The translations under genes and the position numbers were made by a program. From Plasmopara viticola (taxonomy: Eukaryota; Oomycota; Peronosporomycetes; Peronosporales; Peronosporaceae): DNA of 64,000 bases. Every line of letters starts with the position of its first letter. Position 1 is the first letter of the stretch. Location of the stretch: positions 583,002 to 647,001 of the forward strand of contig MBPM02000043.1 in NCBI GenBank assembly GCA_001695595.3, given 5' to 3'. The notes under the pieces are model-generated. The model saw nothing but the letters and a program-made list of their open reading frames with translations. It was not told the DNA's origin and made no database searches. Of the stretch, positions 21,535-31,850 are shown piece by piece.

Positions 21535-21861
21535 TTTACGGAAAAGGTTGGGGTGACGCTCTCCTTTCAAGCGCGGGGGCTAAATGCTCGCGCGCTTCGG
21601 GCAGGTGCTCTCGGGCATCTGCAGGTCTCTAACGAGTCTCACCCTCGACGCGACGGTCTCCAGCACCAGAGCGCCACCTGGGCTCTTTCCAAGTCAGAGA
21701 TTAACAAAAAATGGAAGACCCTCACGACCTCGGTGCTGGCTGCACTGACCGCAGAACGAGACTCGACGTATGCGGACACCACTTTATGGCGTGGACTAGC
21801 CAGACTGAGCCTAGCACGTGCATAACTTGGCAACGCGATAACGTAATACAATACAATACAA
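21535..21861 (+). mobile_element. Short internally deleted LINE derivative (SIDE), plus strand
   Basis: About 325 bases made of three pieces of the parental LINE: the leader (ggaaaaggttggggtgacg up to ctccagcaccag), a short RT piece (gcgccacctgggctct to caagtcagag), and the 3-prime end (tggaagaccctcacgacc to cacgtgcataacttggc), with an (ataca)n tail. An 11-bp target duplication tcttaccatat flanks it (21,524-21,534 and 21,862-21,872). The junctions match the copies at 34,525 and 48,320, so this is a propagating family and not independent deletions. Confidence 0.85.
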
Positions 21862-21872
21862 TCTTACCATAT

Positions 21873-22387
21873 ATCGTACACTCCATACCGTAAAAAAAAG
21901 ATAACAATCAAAGAGTATGTAAAGCTGCCTACTCTTCAGTCACAGACTCCCCGTGTATCCAGCGACCGGGAACTCTATCTGAGTACATTCTTTTATTCTG
22001 TCCAGCCTTACCATTACTTCCATTGTACGATCAGAATGATAGTGTATCACTATGTGCATTTTGTGGTATCCGAAACACTGAAGCATCATTTTTTATTGCG
22101 TGTGGAACACTCAATCGTTCGCGTTATATGTACATCGCACCCATTCAAGCACTTTTAAATGCGAACACGATCGAGTGGAAGAAACGATAAATAAATTGTT
22201 GGGAAATAGTAGACGATTCACTTGTTCAAGTCGGCTTAATTCATTTGTAATGCATATTTGTAACGACATCAAAGAATGAATTCGCTAATGACGAAAGAAA
22301 TCCGTTGACGACGCGTTGATGGTTCAGATCGCGCTTGTCATTGTAAATGAAGTTTGCTTTGTTGAAAAAGCGACTCAGGGTGCCGTG
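21873..22387. other. Unassigned DNA
   Basis: No gene or recognised repeat is seen between the short LINE derivative and the coding scrap at 22,388. Confidence 0.4.
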
Positions 22388-22560
22388 TTGAAAATCATGT
22401 CAAGTGGATTGAGAAGATATTAATGTGTGACGAAATTTTTGCACTGTCAACTACGCTCTTTAATGCTTGCGATGTGTGGGAGAAGGGGCAAAAAATTCTC
22501 AAGATGCAGCTTGTGTGTGATTATATTGAAAAGTTGTCTCGTGTCGATGGAATGCACTTT
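22388..22560 (+). pseudogene. Unassigned coding scrap
   Basis: One plus-strand frame reads RVENHVKWIEKILMCDEIFA, LSTTLFNACDVWEKGQKIL and KMQLVCDYIEKLSRVDGMHF before a stop. It is helix-rich and protein-like, with no start codon and stops on both sides. I do not recognise it; it could be part of a retrotransposon gag or a decayed cellular gene. Confidence 0.3.
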
Positions 22561-23133
22561 TGAAGGTTTTAAAAGTCGAGAGTATGTAGCTCGGATGGTA
22601 GCAATGAACAAACTACGTGTGGATACATGCTATCGGTACTTATTTGTAACACAATCGCGAAGGAAGCTTATCAAAGTCGGTCGTCGGACATGAATGAGGC
22701 GCGGGCGGAGCGAAGTAGGTGAAGGAGGAGGAGTTTGTTGCTCAAAGTAAATTTAAAAGTGATAGTAAATGAAGAGCTCTTACAGCTTATTTTAGTGCTA
22801 CAGCCTAATTGGTGGCTTTCCGTCATCTACTACTATCATTTTTGAGGCGATCTTCTTTCTTAACTTCATTTGGAACATCTGGATCTTTCATCTGGTCTAA
22901 ATCTGAATTTTAACCTAACCCATTCGATGGTACTATGCATATGTATTATGTGAATAATATCGCTATATGGCGCGTTGGTCGTTACCGGTAAGCCTGCCGA
23001 TGACGACGGATAAGTCACAAATTATCTTCTGATGGTGTCTTGTTCGAGCTAATATCACATTCTATCTTGTGCGCCTTGTTGTCTGAGTAAATGTGTTATA
23101 GGTAAGCGAATTGGACTAATGGATTTTTGGCTA

Positions 23134-23916
23134 GATTTACTCAACAGTTCATTGAGTGTCCAAATATGCTCAAAGGATTTCTTTGCCGCGTGAGCATGCT
23201 CCAGATATCTACCGGACTACACGGCGCATGATTCCTCGCATCAGCACGAAACACCACACGACAATTTGACAAAACCCGCTATATAATTGTTCGTCCAAGA
23301 AGCTCTAATATTTATCTGGAAGCATACAAATATCTCAATTCGCGATTTTATTTACGAGCAACTTCAGGAACTTACTCTTCCAAAATATGGCTCATCACCG
23401 TAGCAAATTGTGTCATCTTGGATTATTAAGCAGAGGTAAGGAAGGTGATGAGGTAGAATAGGGCCGGCTTAATCACACCCATCGTTTGATCAAAATAACG
23501 TTAAAGGTAAACTATCGGCATCAAAGTAAATTGCTAAACAGGACGAAAAGCCAATTATACATTATAGCACAAATGCGGGTGAACGCTCAACGAAGAAGAA
23601 ATCAAAAAAAATTGAAGTCGTTGTTCACGACAGACCCGTCACCGTGTTCATTAACAACGGACATAATTTTGATGACGTATCCAAAGACTTGGTGAAGTGA
23701 CTTGAGCTCGAAAAGATCAAAAAGAAGAGAATCCACGTCATTCTTGGTTACGACCAGGTTGTTCACTCCCTTTGACAAATTTATTGAATGGATATAAGAA
23801 CTTGTCTCCCTTCAAGATCGGAGAAATTCCAAGTCATGCTTCTTTCTGAGAATTAGGACGTAATCATCGGCGTGATGTGGCTTCGAGAAAAAAGTTCCAA
23901 ATGTCAACTGCACTAC
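23134..23916 (+). mobile_element. Ty3/Gypsy relic (gag end and protease), copy A
   Basis: Shared with 62,458-63,258. Decayed gag-like reading SNIYLEAYKYLNSRFYL-type near 23,310, then a protease region with VVHDRPVTVFINNGHNFDD at about 23,620-23,680 and DVIIGVMWLREK near 23,860. The expected D(S/T)G triad is replaced by NNG. Sequence similarity to the 15.2-kb relic in layout (DNx-x-C/H-N-x-DVxxDL) supports the Gypsy call. It ends abruptly at 23,916 against Copia sequence. Confidence 0.6.
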
Positions 23917-25920
23917 TGAAGTCGGTCGTGTTCGTGGTCGTGGACGTAGCACACGCCAACAGCGCAATAATGGGGACAATGTAACAAAAAGCAACCATTT
24001 TGTGGAAAATGTCACCGCCGTCACAAAGTGGGACACAAGCAGTTTGAATGTCTTCCAGGCAGTAAGGACAACGGAAAAGATGTGGCATTCACGGTAAGCA
24101 CGGGATAGTTAGTGGATAGCGGAGCCTCAGCTCATATAACTCTTTTTAAAAAAGATTTCTATGAGTACCATGATTTGAAACATCCCATTCAAGTATATAT
24201 TGCAAATGGTGCTGGCATAGATGCCATCGGCCGAGGAAGTGTTCGGTTCCATTCGCAGTGGGAATTGAACAATAGTTGCCATGCGAGATGTGCTCCACAT
24301 CCCAAAGTTGGACAGACGTCTGCTGTCCATAGCTAAGATTGTACAACACGGGCTTGACGATCGCTTTGTTGAGACTTACTGTGGGATTTACAAAGACGAT
24401 GAGCTTATGATCTCGGTCAAACGCAATGGAAAACTGTACACGCTGACGTTGGAGCACATGAACGCTTTGTTAGTGGAGCATGAGAACTAAATCGACGAGT
24501 GGGAGCTTTGGCCTGCAAGAACTGGCCACACAAGCTACAACAACTACAAGAAGATGCAAACGGCCACAGGAGGGCTTTCAAACGTGACGACGGCCGTATA
24601 CAAAATATTGTGTGGTAGATGCCTGCAAGGCAATCTGACTGTGGCTAGCTATCCCAACGAGTCGGAAAAGAAGACAACGCAAACGTTCCAACTTGTCCAC
24701 TCAGACGTCGCCGGACCAATGAAATCAAAAACGACTGGTGGGTCACGCTATGTGGTATCCTTCGTGGACGCTTATACTGGACTTGTACCTGTGTACTTTT
24801 AAAGGCGAAGAGTGAAGTACCATCAAAGTCCATCGAGTCCAAAAATGAGATGGAGCAATAGTGTGGAACGACGGTCAAAGTCCTGCGTACTGACAACGGT
24901 GGCGAATACAAGAACACGCGACTGACAGCATTCTGTAAAAAGATCGGGATTGTGCATTAGAAGACTGTGCCATACAGCCCGCAGCAGAATGGTGTCGCGG
25001 AGCGCATGAATCGGACGATCGTTGAGAAAGTCAGAAGCATGATGCACTAAAAATGGGTATATTCAAAGTGGTGGGCTGAAGTCGTGAACACGGCAGTGTA
25101 CATAATCAAGCGGAGATAAAACAGCAAAACCAAGACCCTGGCTTCGTTTGTTGTGCTTCAAAGTGAAACCACAGCTACAGCATCTACTTATATTCGGATC
25201 GTTAGCCTATGCACATATCGATAATTCCAAGCGCACGAAGTTCGATGCGAAGAGCTATCGCTATATGCTGCTTGGGTATGCATCCAACACAAAGGGACAC
25301 AAAGTATTCGATCTTGAGACGAACACTTGCGAAGTGTGTCGAACGTTCGTACTTGATGAACGGGAAGTAGGCAGCATATATGAAGACAACCCAGAGAAAA
25401 CAGCGACGACAACACTGATGATCAATCTAAGGAGGATGGCACGGTGGACTGGGTACCTGATGATCTCCAGGATGTCAGTGTTGATGTGATGATGGAAGAA
25501 AAACCGGCCGACGACGATGTTGAGATGAGCACACCGAATGATAGCCATGGAATAGATGTCAGTAGACGACGTGGACAAGAATATCACGAAATTTTCCTTA
25601 CACCAGGAGAACCTGCAACAGATTTAACAAGGACCTTGCCATCAAGAAGTCTGCTTTAACGACCAAGTCGACTCTAACGTGATGGGTTTCCGACCTCACC
25701 TCGTGCCTCGCGTAGCAGCTACTCTGAGTACGTGTTCTTGCTGACGTGGTCAGTGGGAGAGATAGATCTGTGTAGCAAGAGATCGTTAGTGATGCACCAA
25801 GGACTAAACAACAAACCCACTTATGATCGAAGCTGGTGTGGAGGACAATAATAGAGGTGATATTGTTGAGTATGATGAGAACATCGACAACGGTGGGAGT
25901 AAGGACAACGAAAGACCAAA
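23917..25920 (+). mobile_element. Copia retrotransposon relic (gag knuckle, protease, integrase)
   Basis: In order: an RG-rich gag end (VGRVRGRGRSTRQQ); a CCHC-type knuckle CGKC followed by GHKQFEC with three extra residues in the loop; a protease with VDSGASAHITLF at about 24,112; a pre-integrase region (VLHIPKLDRRLLSI); a zinc CGRC segment at about 24,612; and an integrase core with HSDVAGPM, FVDAYTG, RTDNGGEYK and NGVAERMNRTIVE, giving the D-D-E triad. The integrase C-terminal part (FGSLAYAHIDNSKRTKFDAK, then LLGYASNTKGHKVFD) runs to about 25,390, followed by an acidic linker. In-frame stops near 24,802, 24,958, 25,050 and 25,118 kill it. Reverse transcriptase, RNase H and both LTRs are absent. 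Confidence 0.85.
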
Positions 25921-26196
25921 ATCAAGGACATAAGAGTATACTTGCCCTTCGAGGCAACAACTTCATCCGCAATTGTGAACATAATGACAATTAATCACAG
26001 TTTCGGACTTCTCCCTTTTGTTAGAGATTTAGTGATAAGCTCGTACGTATTGCTGCGCTGGTATTACATTTTTAATATGACAGACGCCCCAAAGAATCTG
26101 TTGCGACCACAAATTAATCATATTGAGCTCAGACACGTGATATTTTCAACCTTTAACGAAGTAAAAGTCAAACTCTATGCAACAGGTGCAACGTAA
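25921..26196 (+). pseudogene. C-terminal half of a split membrane-protein-like gene
   Basis: Reading KIKDIRVYLPFEATTSSA then IVNIMT, continuing LLPFVRDLVISSYVLLRWYY and NHIELRHVIFSTFNEVKV to a stop at 26,196. The first 67 bases repeat, inverted, at 26,477-26,543, where the minus strand carries the matching N-terminal half. Hydrophobic stretches suggest a membrane protein. Family not recognised. Confidence 0.5.
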
Positions 26197-26543
26197 CAAG
26201 CTAGAACAAACTTTACTTGCTTTTAATCTGGCATTTTGGCCGGCATTGCCAGCTTCTAAAAAAGCCAACGGAGAGGCGACAAACTTTTAAAAGACCAACC
26301 CGCCTGAAAATTGTCGTAGAGATTGTGCATGGTATGCGCTGCAGTTGGATGAGGAGAGGACGCTTGTTCAGCCCTTCAACTAAAAAAACCTTTATAATAC
26401 TGATCAAAATTTGCTACAATGTGATAAACGATTCTTGTAACGATCTGTACTGAACACATACTATTTAGCCTACTTATCATTATGTTCACAATTGCGAATG
26501 AAGTTGTTGCCACGAAGGGCAAGTATACTCTTATGGCCTTCAT
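25921..26543. repeat. Inverted repeat, 67-bp arms about 490 bp apart
   Basis: Arms 25,921-25,987 and 26,477-26,543; the inner 59 bases differ at about two positions. The arms are coding sequence of the split gene, not transposon ends. Confidence 0.9.
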
Positions 26544-26788
26544 CTGTGGAGATACTTCAGCAACTTCTTCCTGGTGTTCCTTAACAATTTCTTTCAATTC
26601 GTACAGCATATACAAATGTTGACGGGCTGCTTCGTACTTGTTGAGCCTTGCGGTCATCCGCGTCGCAGCAGATTTCTTGGATCCTGTATTGACACATCTG
26701 TCCCGGATTTTAGCCCAACCAAAGATTGCTCAAACAATCGCTGCTGATTGCTTGGCAATGCGTTGTGGCGTTGCCGCAGTCTAGCCAT
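26477..26788 (-). pseudogene. N-terminal half of the same split gene
   Basis: From an ATG at 26,788 the minus strand reads MARLRQRHNALPSNQQRLFE and LKSGTDVSIQDPRNLLRR, then after a one-base frame change near 26,660 TARLNKYEAARQHLYMLYEL and KEIVKEHQEEVAEVSPQMKA (coiled-coil-like) and IRVYLPFVATTSFAIVNIM. Similarity to the plus-strand half covers only the RVYLPF region, so the two pieces together look like one gene cut by an inversion. An N-terminal coiled coil followed by hydrophobic segments vaguely recalls GET1/WRB-type insertases, but this is a guess. Confidence 0.5.
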
Positions 26789-27462
26789 GGTGCCTAAAAA
26801 AAGAGTATGTCGATGTATATTTGATGTGATATCAGCACGTCAATCTTACCGCAAATTGGGTGAGAGTAGTTCGACTGCACTAAACAATTGGCATTCTGCA
26901 CTTATCAGCATACGGCAAGACATTTGTACTCGTGAACATGTTGCCGCATCTATCATTTTTGTCCATGATCTTTGGTTCTGTTCAAATACCTGACAAAGTA
27001 GCCTTGGAGCAAGCATCCGTTTAACCTACTCGAGCTAGTGCAGCATGTGAGATTTTATCGGTTTAAATTACTCCAAACGACCACATTAGACCGGATGGGG
27101 ATGTATGAGCAGTCATAGCCAAACGGATGGGGATATATGAGCGGTCATAGCCAAACGCTAAGGAATTTCTCTGTCGTGGCTATTTTTTTTTGCAAGCACA
27201 ACTTTATAATCAATTTGCGCAAGGTTCCTAGATTAACAGCAATTTATTACTTAGGGCTTTTCTACATCCCACAAAGTATCTACGTCACGCTCCGCAAATC
27301 ACTAATGACTGATCTCAGTTTCTACGTCATGTTTTAAAAACTCATCATAAATAATATGTTCTCTTTTCATTACGTCACCCTTAAGCTACTCCGACGGACC
27401 TGGAATTCAACTTTCAAACCGTGGAAGTTATGGTTCCAACAGAAGAGATCTAGTGTTACTTG
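26789..27462. other. Intergenic with a small tandem repeat
   Basis: No gene is recognised. At 27,092-27,155 there are two copies of a 32-base unit beginning cggatggggat and ending catagccaaa, differing at two bases. A trace of the effector 3-prime block (ccgtggaagtt, ttccaacag) is at 27,419-27,447. Confidence 0.6.
27092..27155 (+). repeat. Two tandem 32-base units
   Basis: Unit 1 is 27,092-27,123 and unit 2 is 27,124-27,155. They differ at gtatgagca against atatgagcg. Confidence 0.9.
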
Positions 27463-28530
27463 TTAAAGTTGTAGCGGATTTAGCTTTGAGGAAAGATTTT
27501 GCGCCATTTTTTGAAGTCGAAGGTTTAAGGAAGGCAGATCTTCGACAAAATTGTTAAGGTCGTGGCAAAAATTGAAGTATTGGTTGTACGTGATAGATAA
27601 TCTCACATTAAATGTTTCCTGTATATTTTTCAAAATCTCCTGAATATCTGACATCACTATAATCCCCAGCAAGTTCGTCAAATTCTGTCCTCAGATGTTA
27701 CGTTCAAGTTTTTTTAGAAATCCTGGAAGCTGTGAAAGTTTTGACGCTGTTTGGAATACAATAAGGATCAAAGCTGTCTCTTGTGAATTCTGGTGAGATA
27801 GCAGGTCAAAGGCTTTAAAAGCACCGCATGGACATCTCCTACCTCTTTTTTATCTACTTTTCAGCGTGTGAGGGGCATGCGCAATTTCTGTCATCTAATT
27901 TTTGATAATTCACCACCGTGGGATGTGTAGAGCTGTCAAGTTCATCGAACAAGTTCAAAGCTGATCGACTGTATGTTAATCCTCGTCTTGTAAACTTTTA
28001 AATTGTCAACGTGTTACTATTTGTTGTGCGTCTTCGTAGCGATCAGCTTGCTGTTATGTCGACCATTAAGAATTTATGCTAGCTATACCTCAAAGGCCTG
28101 AAAGGGCGGGTGCGTAGCCAAGCTACTTTAGAAGCCTTGCAGCTTTTTTAATAAAAATGCTGTCGAACGTCCCGTCTTTAGTCTATTCGCCAAAATTCGT
28201 GTGTTTTTCCTTGTAACCACCATTGAATTCTTATCTGGATTTGGCGAAAGATGCAGTACTTATCCAACCACACAATTGGACATCGGGGCTATGCGCATCC
28301 GCTTGTTGCCTTTTAATAGATTTAATTTCTTTTGTACTGCTTTGTTGCCGCTTCCTTCTTCCTCCTTTCTCCTCTCAGTATTCGCAATCATGATTCGATC
28401 CAGATCTTTAACTTCGTCAAGAGAGTGCTTGGAGAAGGCGAGCGGTTTTCATCGCTCGATGAAATCGTTAAGTTGTCCTTCAGGTTCTGTCTTTCTCGAG
28501 GAACTTTACTGTCTCAAGATCGAGTTCAGC
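27463..28530 (-). pseudogene. Decayed effector paralogue without signal peptide
   Basis: The minus strand carries, in several frames, the family's landmarks in order: VPRERQNLKDN then SSSDENRSPS in place of the GNEER region (about 28,440-28,490), TKLKIWIES matching TKVPIPES, a trace of module sequence, LFDELDSSTHPTVVN (about 27,910-27,950), and the C-terminal domain with IQETFNVRLSITYNQYFNF then FVEDLPSLNLRLQKMAQNLS (27,463-27,620). Many stops and shifts separate them. The signal peptide is missing: sequence beyond 28,530 belongs to a MULE relic, so a transposon or rearrangement may have removed the 5-prime end. Only one module is discernible. Confidence 0.7.
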
Positions 28531-30240
28531 ACGAATTTAATTCTCCGGGGACCTTTAAGTGCAGCAAACGGAGACATTGGGGCCGCAAGCCACCAATAAT
28601 CACCAAAGTCAGTCATCTCAAGTAGGGTCTGACGTTTCTTCAGTTGATGCCGGCAAGGATGTCCCATACTTGATTTGAAAGGCCTCTTCAATCTTCGCCG
28701 GTAACAGAATCGGTGTTGCGCAGGTTGTACTGCTTTTGCGCACTGATCACGGCATCTTGCCAACAATATTTGCAAAAAGTGGACTAACTCGCATCTATGA
28801 AGTTGATTGCTTTCTGACGGTCTCCAACTGAGCTCCTTCAAGCTGACAAAAGAGTAAATCTGTTACCCGAGTATTTGCCGACGAGTCACCCGCATTGCCC
28901 AAAATCAAAGATTAGACGCAAGGTCTCACGAATACGCAAGGATAAACCTTCATTGGCTGTACCAGAAGAATGCTGGATCTATCGCTTTGGAGCCGCATGA
29001 TCACTCTTAACCAACAGATGTGTTGTTGTGTCCAAAATGGTGAATCTAAACATTTATGAGCTTTTTCTCGAATCAAAAGCCAGGTCTTTTATAAGAAGTG
29101 CCGGGGCCATACTTCGCAATTCACTAAGTCGCATCTTGTGGATGTCTCCTGATTTATAATAGACCAGCTGATTCCATGCTTTCATAATATTTGCGAAGTC
29201 TTTCTGCGACAAAGATTCTTCATGTTTTGCGAAAATATTTTGTTGACGTGCCATCTGCATATCAACGTCTTGCTTCGTAGAAAAACTTCTGCAAGGACTG
29301 TCATAAGAACGTCCGTTACAAAATTGATGGTTGATTCGTCGTTACCCCATCCTTTAAAAAATTTCTGAGCTTGGTCATAGCCCAAAACTACAACCCAGTT
29401 GTCTCATCTTTCAATAAAAACAAAGCGTAAACGTCTGTTGGCTGTCAGTGATGCCTACCACGTGCAGCATTGGCAAACAAAACCTTGGATAGTACGTGTT
29501 GTCGGGTTTAACATATTTTCTCTAAAATAGCGTTGTTCTTTACTCATCTAATAGTTCTGTAAGAGGCATTGAGCATCCGGGCCTTCCCGTCTAAAATGCT
29601 GACACACTTTCCAGGCATACGGTGAAACGAAAGATAAGTGCTTCAAATTGTTACCGTCGCCTTGATGAACGTGATTCGTTGCAGAACAGGTTTGCAAGAA
29701 GCCCAGCAAAGCCCCCAGGGCGTGCGCCCCGCAAGGGTCTCCATTATAGCTATATGTCTAACGTTCCAAATATTGCGTGTGGGAGTATGTAGATTACTGT
29801 TAGATTTGGAGTAAAGACGCCACACTCTGGTGAAAGTGGACCCCGGCGGCAGACAAAGCAAAGCGGGTGCGCGCCAGGGTGACAGAATGGTGAAATGCTG
29901 TGATTTGCGTCCTTTTTCTGTACGTGCCAAAACGAGCTAAATTCCATCTGGACTCGGTGCAATACAACCGAGAACGGGCAATTCGTCTTGCTAGTTGAAG
30001 TAAGACGCGTTCCGGAATGATCTGATGCAGTTGACTTCTGTAACTAAACGTCAGGTCTTATATATACACCGTGATTTTTATCGTTCTTGCTTCCTTTCTT
30101 GATCTTTTCACCGCAATCTCGTATCCATGATCACGTGCGTGCTGTTGCACTGTATCTTTGGACGCTTGGAGAGTTGCGTAGATAACTTCGGTTGGTGAAG
30201 GTAACATTTCCATAACGAAAGAGTAAGAGAACGTTGATAT
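28531..30240 (-). mobile_element. MULE (FAR1-like) DNA transposon relic
   Basis: Minus strand, decayed. The N-terminal FAR1-type DNA-binding region is at about 30,060-30,230 (EVIYATLQASKDTVQQHARD, HGYEIAVKRSRKEAR). The transposase region is at about 29,060-29,480: LHVVGITDSQQTFTLCFY, then STINFVTDVLMTVLAEVFLR and SKTLICRWHVNKIF, the hallmark xLICRWHVxK block of MULE transposases, then EESLSQKDFANIMKAWNQLV. Near 28,590, MTDFGDYWWLA resembles the end of these proteins. Multiple stops and frame changes make it inactive. Terminal inverted repeats were not found. Confidence 0.7.
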
Positions 30241-30759
30241 GATAACGCGGTGCGAAAATAGAGTTAGTTGTGTAGCAACGAATTGGGGTACCCATAGCTT
30301 GGGCCTATCACTCCAATTTTCGTGCAAAGCTATTTCGGGCTCCAATAAATTGGCCTCTTATCAGTTTGCACGAAAGCTCTTCTATTTCCCATGTTTGTCA
30401 AGGTGCTTTTGCAGGATAGCTCCAATAAAAGCTGGTGTTTGTAGTACTAGAAATTCCCAGACACAGATCAAATGCACTTTCAAACGCTTCCTGTTTCTTT
30501 CAGTGTAGTGTAAGGCATCGTTCGTCCTGAATCGACACCAAAGTCCTTTAATACGGGTCACAAGATCGGTGACCTGCAGATGATAAATGACAAGGAAGTA
30601 CAAGAGCATGATCTTTTATACCGTAGCCTGTGGCATACAACAGGTGTTTTGACTTCTTTTAAATCGAACTCCTTATTTAAGAGCGACAGCTTATTGCGTG
30701 TCAATAATTATCGTTGATTGGTAACTCACCTAGCCAATCACAAGCGGTCTTAGTGAATA
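30241..30759. other. Unassigned DNA
   Basis: No recognised gene. Short frames on both strands have no family resemblance. Confidence 0.4.
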
Positions 30760-31080
30760 CACTTGCTTGGCCACTTGGTGCAATATCGGATGTCTGCTAC
30801 ACACAAGACCTTTGTAGAGCGTGCATGTGTATAAAGTAACATATCTTTTAGGGCTACATCGATTATAAATAAGTCCGTTGCAATGTAAAAGATCTATTGC
30901 GATTACGCACCGAAATTATTGGTCGAAATAGACTCGTACTATACAGCTTGCTGCATCGACGGTGATTAGTGCAAACTTGATTTTCTGTGAATCTGAGTGT
31001 AAAGGCTATCAGCTTTGACAGCGCAAGTTGCAAGTCGCAATACACAATCTCAATTTATTGCGTGGTGGGAGCACCACAAG
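30760..31080 (-). repeat. LTR-like repeat, reverse-oriented relative of 10,650-10,900
   Basis: In reverse complement it contains ctatacagctt-type sequence aligned with ctgtatactacg of the 10.7-kb repeat and the shared cattgcaacggactt. Extent uncertain. Confidence 0.35.
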
Positions 31081-31850
31081 CCCCGTGTTATTTGAGGATC
31101 AGCATCGACCGCTAATGCTCCTATCGAATCTTCGTGAGACAAAGCGATTATCGGGCTAAGTTGCCCGACAGAAAAAAACAAAATCTGCGACTCGTCCTAG
31201 TGTTTGAGCTAAAATTACAAAGATTGACAGTAATGATGTAATTTGAAACTTGGTGTGGCCAGTTTTATCTGAGCAGTGCTTATCAGAGACAGCATTTGCT
31301 ACAAGCCGGAAACGGCACTTTTGGCATTCAACAACGGTGTAAAAGTCAAGGCCATGTTGACAGATGTGACTAGCGCGTTCTCAGTGCGTCCAGCGTGATA
31401 AATCTGATTAACGGTCGAAATTTACAGAGCGCCAAATTTCTGATGCGTGTAGAGAAGTTACTATCCCGCATAGCTGGGACGCTAATCAGCACATTAGTTT
31501 ACCAAACGTCAATGTAGACGTGTCGGTGTGCGTACGAATAGTATACACGGTGTCTCATTGAGGTCGTTAATCTCGTTAAAGAATGGAAGGCGACGCACGT
31601 CACTCATCGAGTTTTGCAAGGCAACTCGAATCAATAGAAGATAAACTCCAGAAATGAGGACAACGCAAAAGTATAGAGCCTTTCAAAGATAAATATCGCT
31701 ATGGTCTAAGGCACTAAAAGCCCGAGACTCACCCCTTTTACTCGAGCAGAACAGGATTTATATTGTGGAGCTTAGAGAGGCGGGCATAGCCGACAGTTCG
31801 CCATCCAAAAGATCAGCTTCTTGCCATTGTTGAAAAAATGGTCTTGGAAT
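31081..31850. other. Unassigned DNA
   Basis: I see nothing identifiable here. Confidence 0.4.

Larger units (their letters stand above)
17594..23133. other. 5.5-kb block present only in copy A
   Basis: Copy B reads straight through (tttagca joined to gatttactc at about 62,455), while copy A is interrupted between 17,593 and about 23,133. The block holds the hairpin at 17,621, a dispersed repeat, the deleted LINE, its short derivative and an unassigned coding scrap. No target-site duplication is visible at the two edges, so deletion from copy B is as likely as insertion into copy A. Confidence 0.7.
1..23916 (+). repeat. Large direct duplication, copy A
   Basis: This segment aligns collinearly, in the same orientation, with about 40,282-63,258. 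Anchors are base 1 with 40,282, the effector starts 5082 with 45,466, the flank at about 5160 with about 49,360, 17,593 with about 62,455, and 23,916 with 63,258. Small indels are scattered throughout. Copy A lacks the second two-module effector and about 0.5 kb next to it, but has 5.5 kb (17,594-23,133) absent from copy B. The right edge is sharp: after the shared bases ending tgcactac, copy A enters a Copia relic. The left edge lies outside the window. The cause may be segmental duplication or uncollapsed haplotypes. Confidence 0.9.

Noticed and set aside
24645..24917. Minus-strand frames across the Copia relic
   Set aside because: These are shadows of the integrase frame on the plus strand, where the DDE motif context is clear.
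25921..26543. Small DNA transposon with terminal inverted repeats
   Set aside because: The arms are coding sequence continued by different halves of one protein, and no target duplication is seen at the outer ends. An inverted gene fragment fits better.
27092..27155. CRISPR array or satellite
   Set aside because: There are only two adjacent 32-base units without spacers, in a eukaryotic setting.
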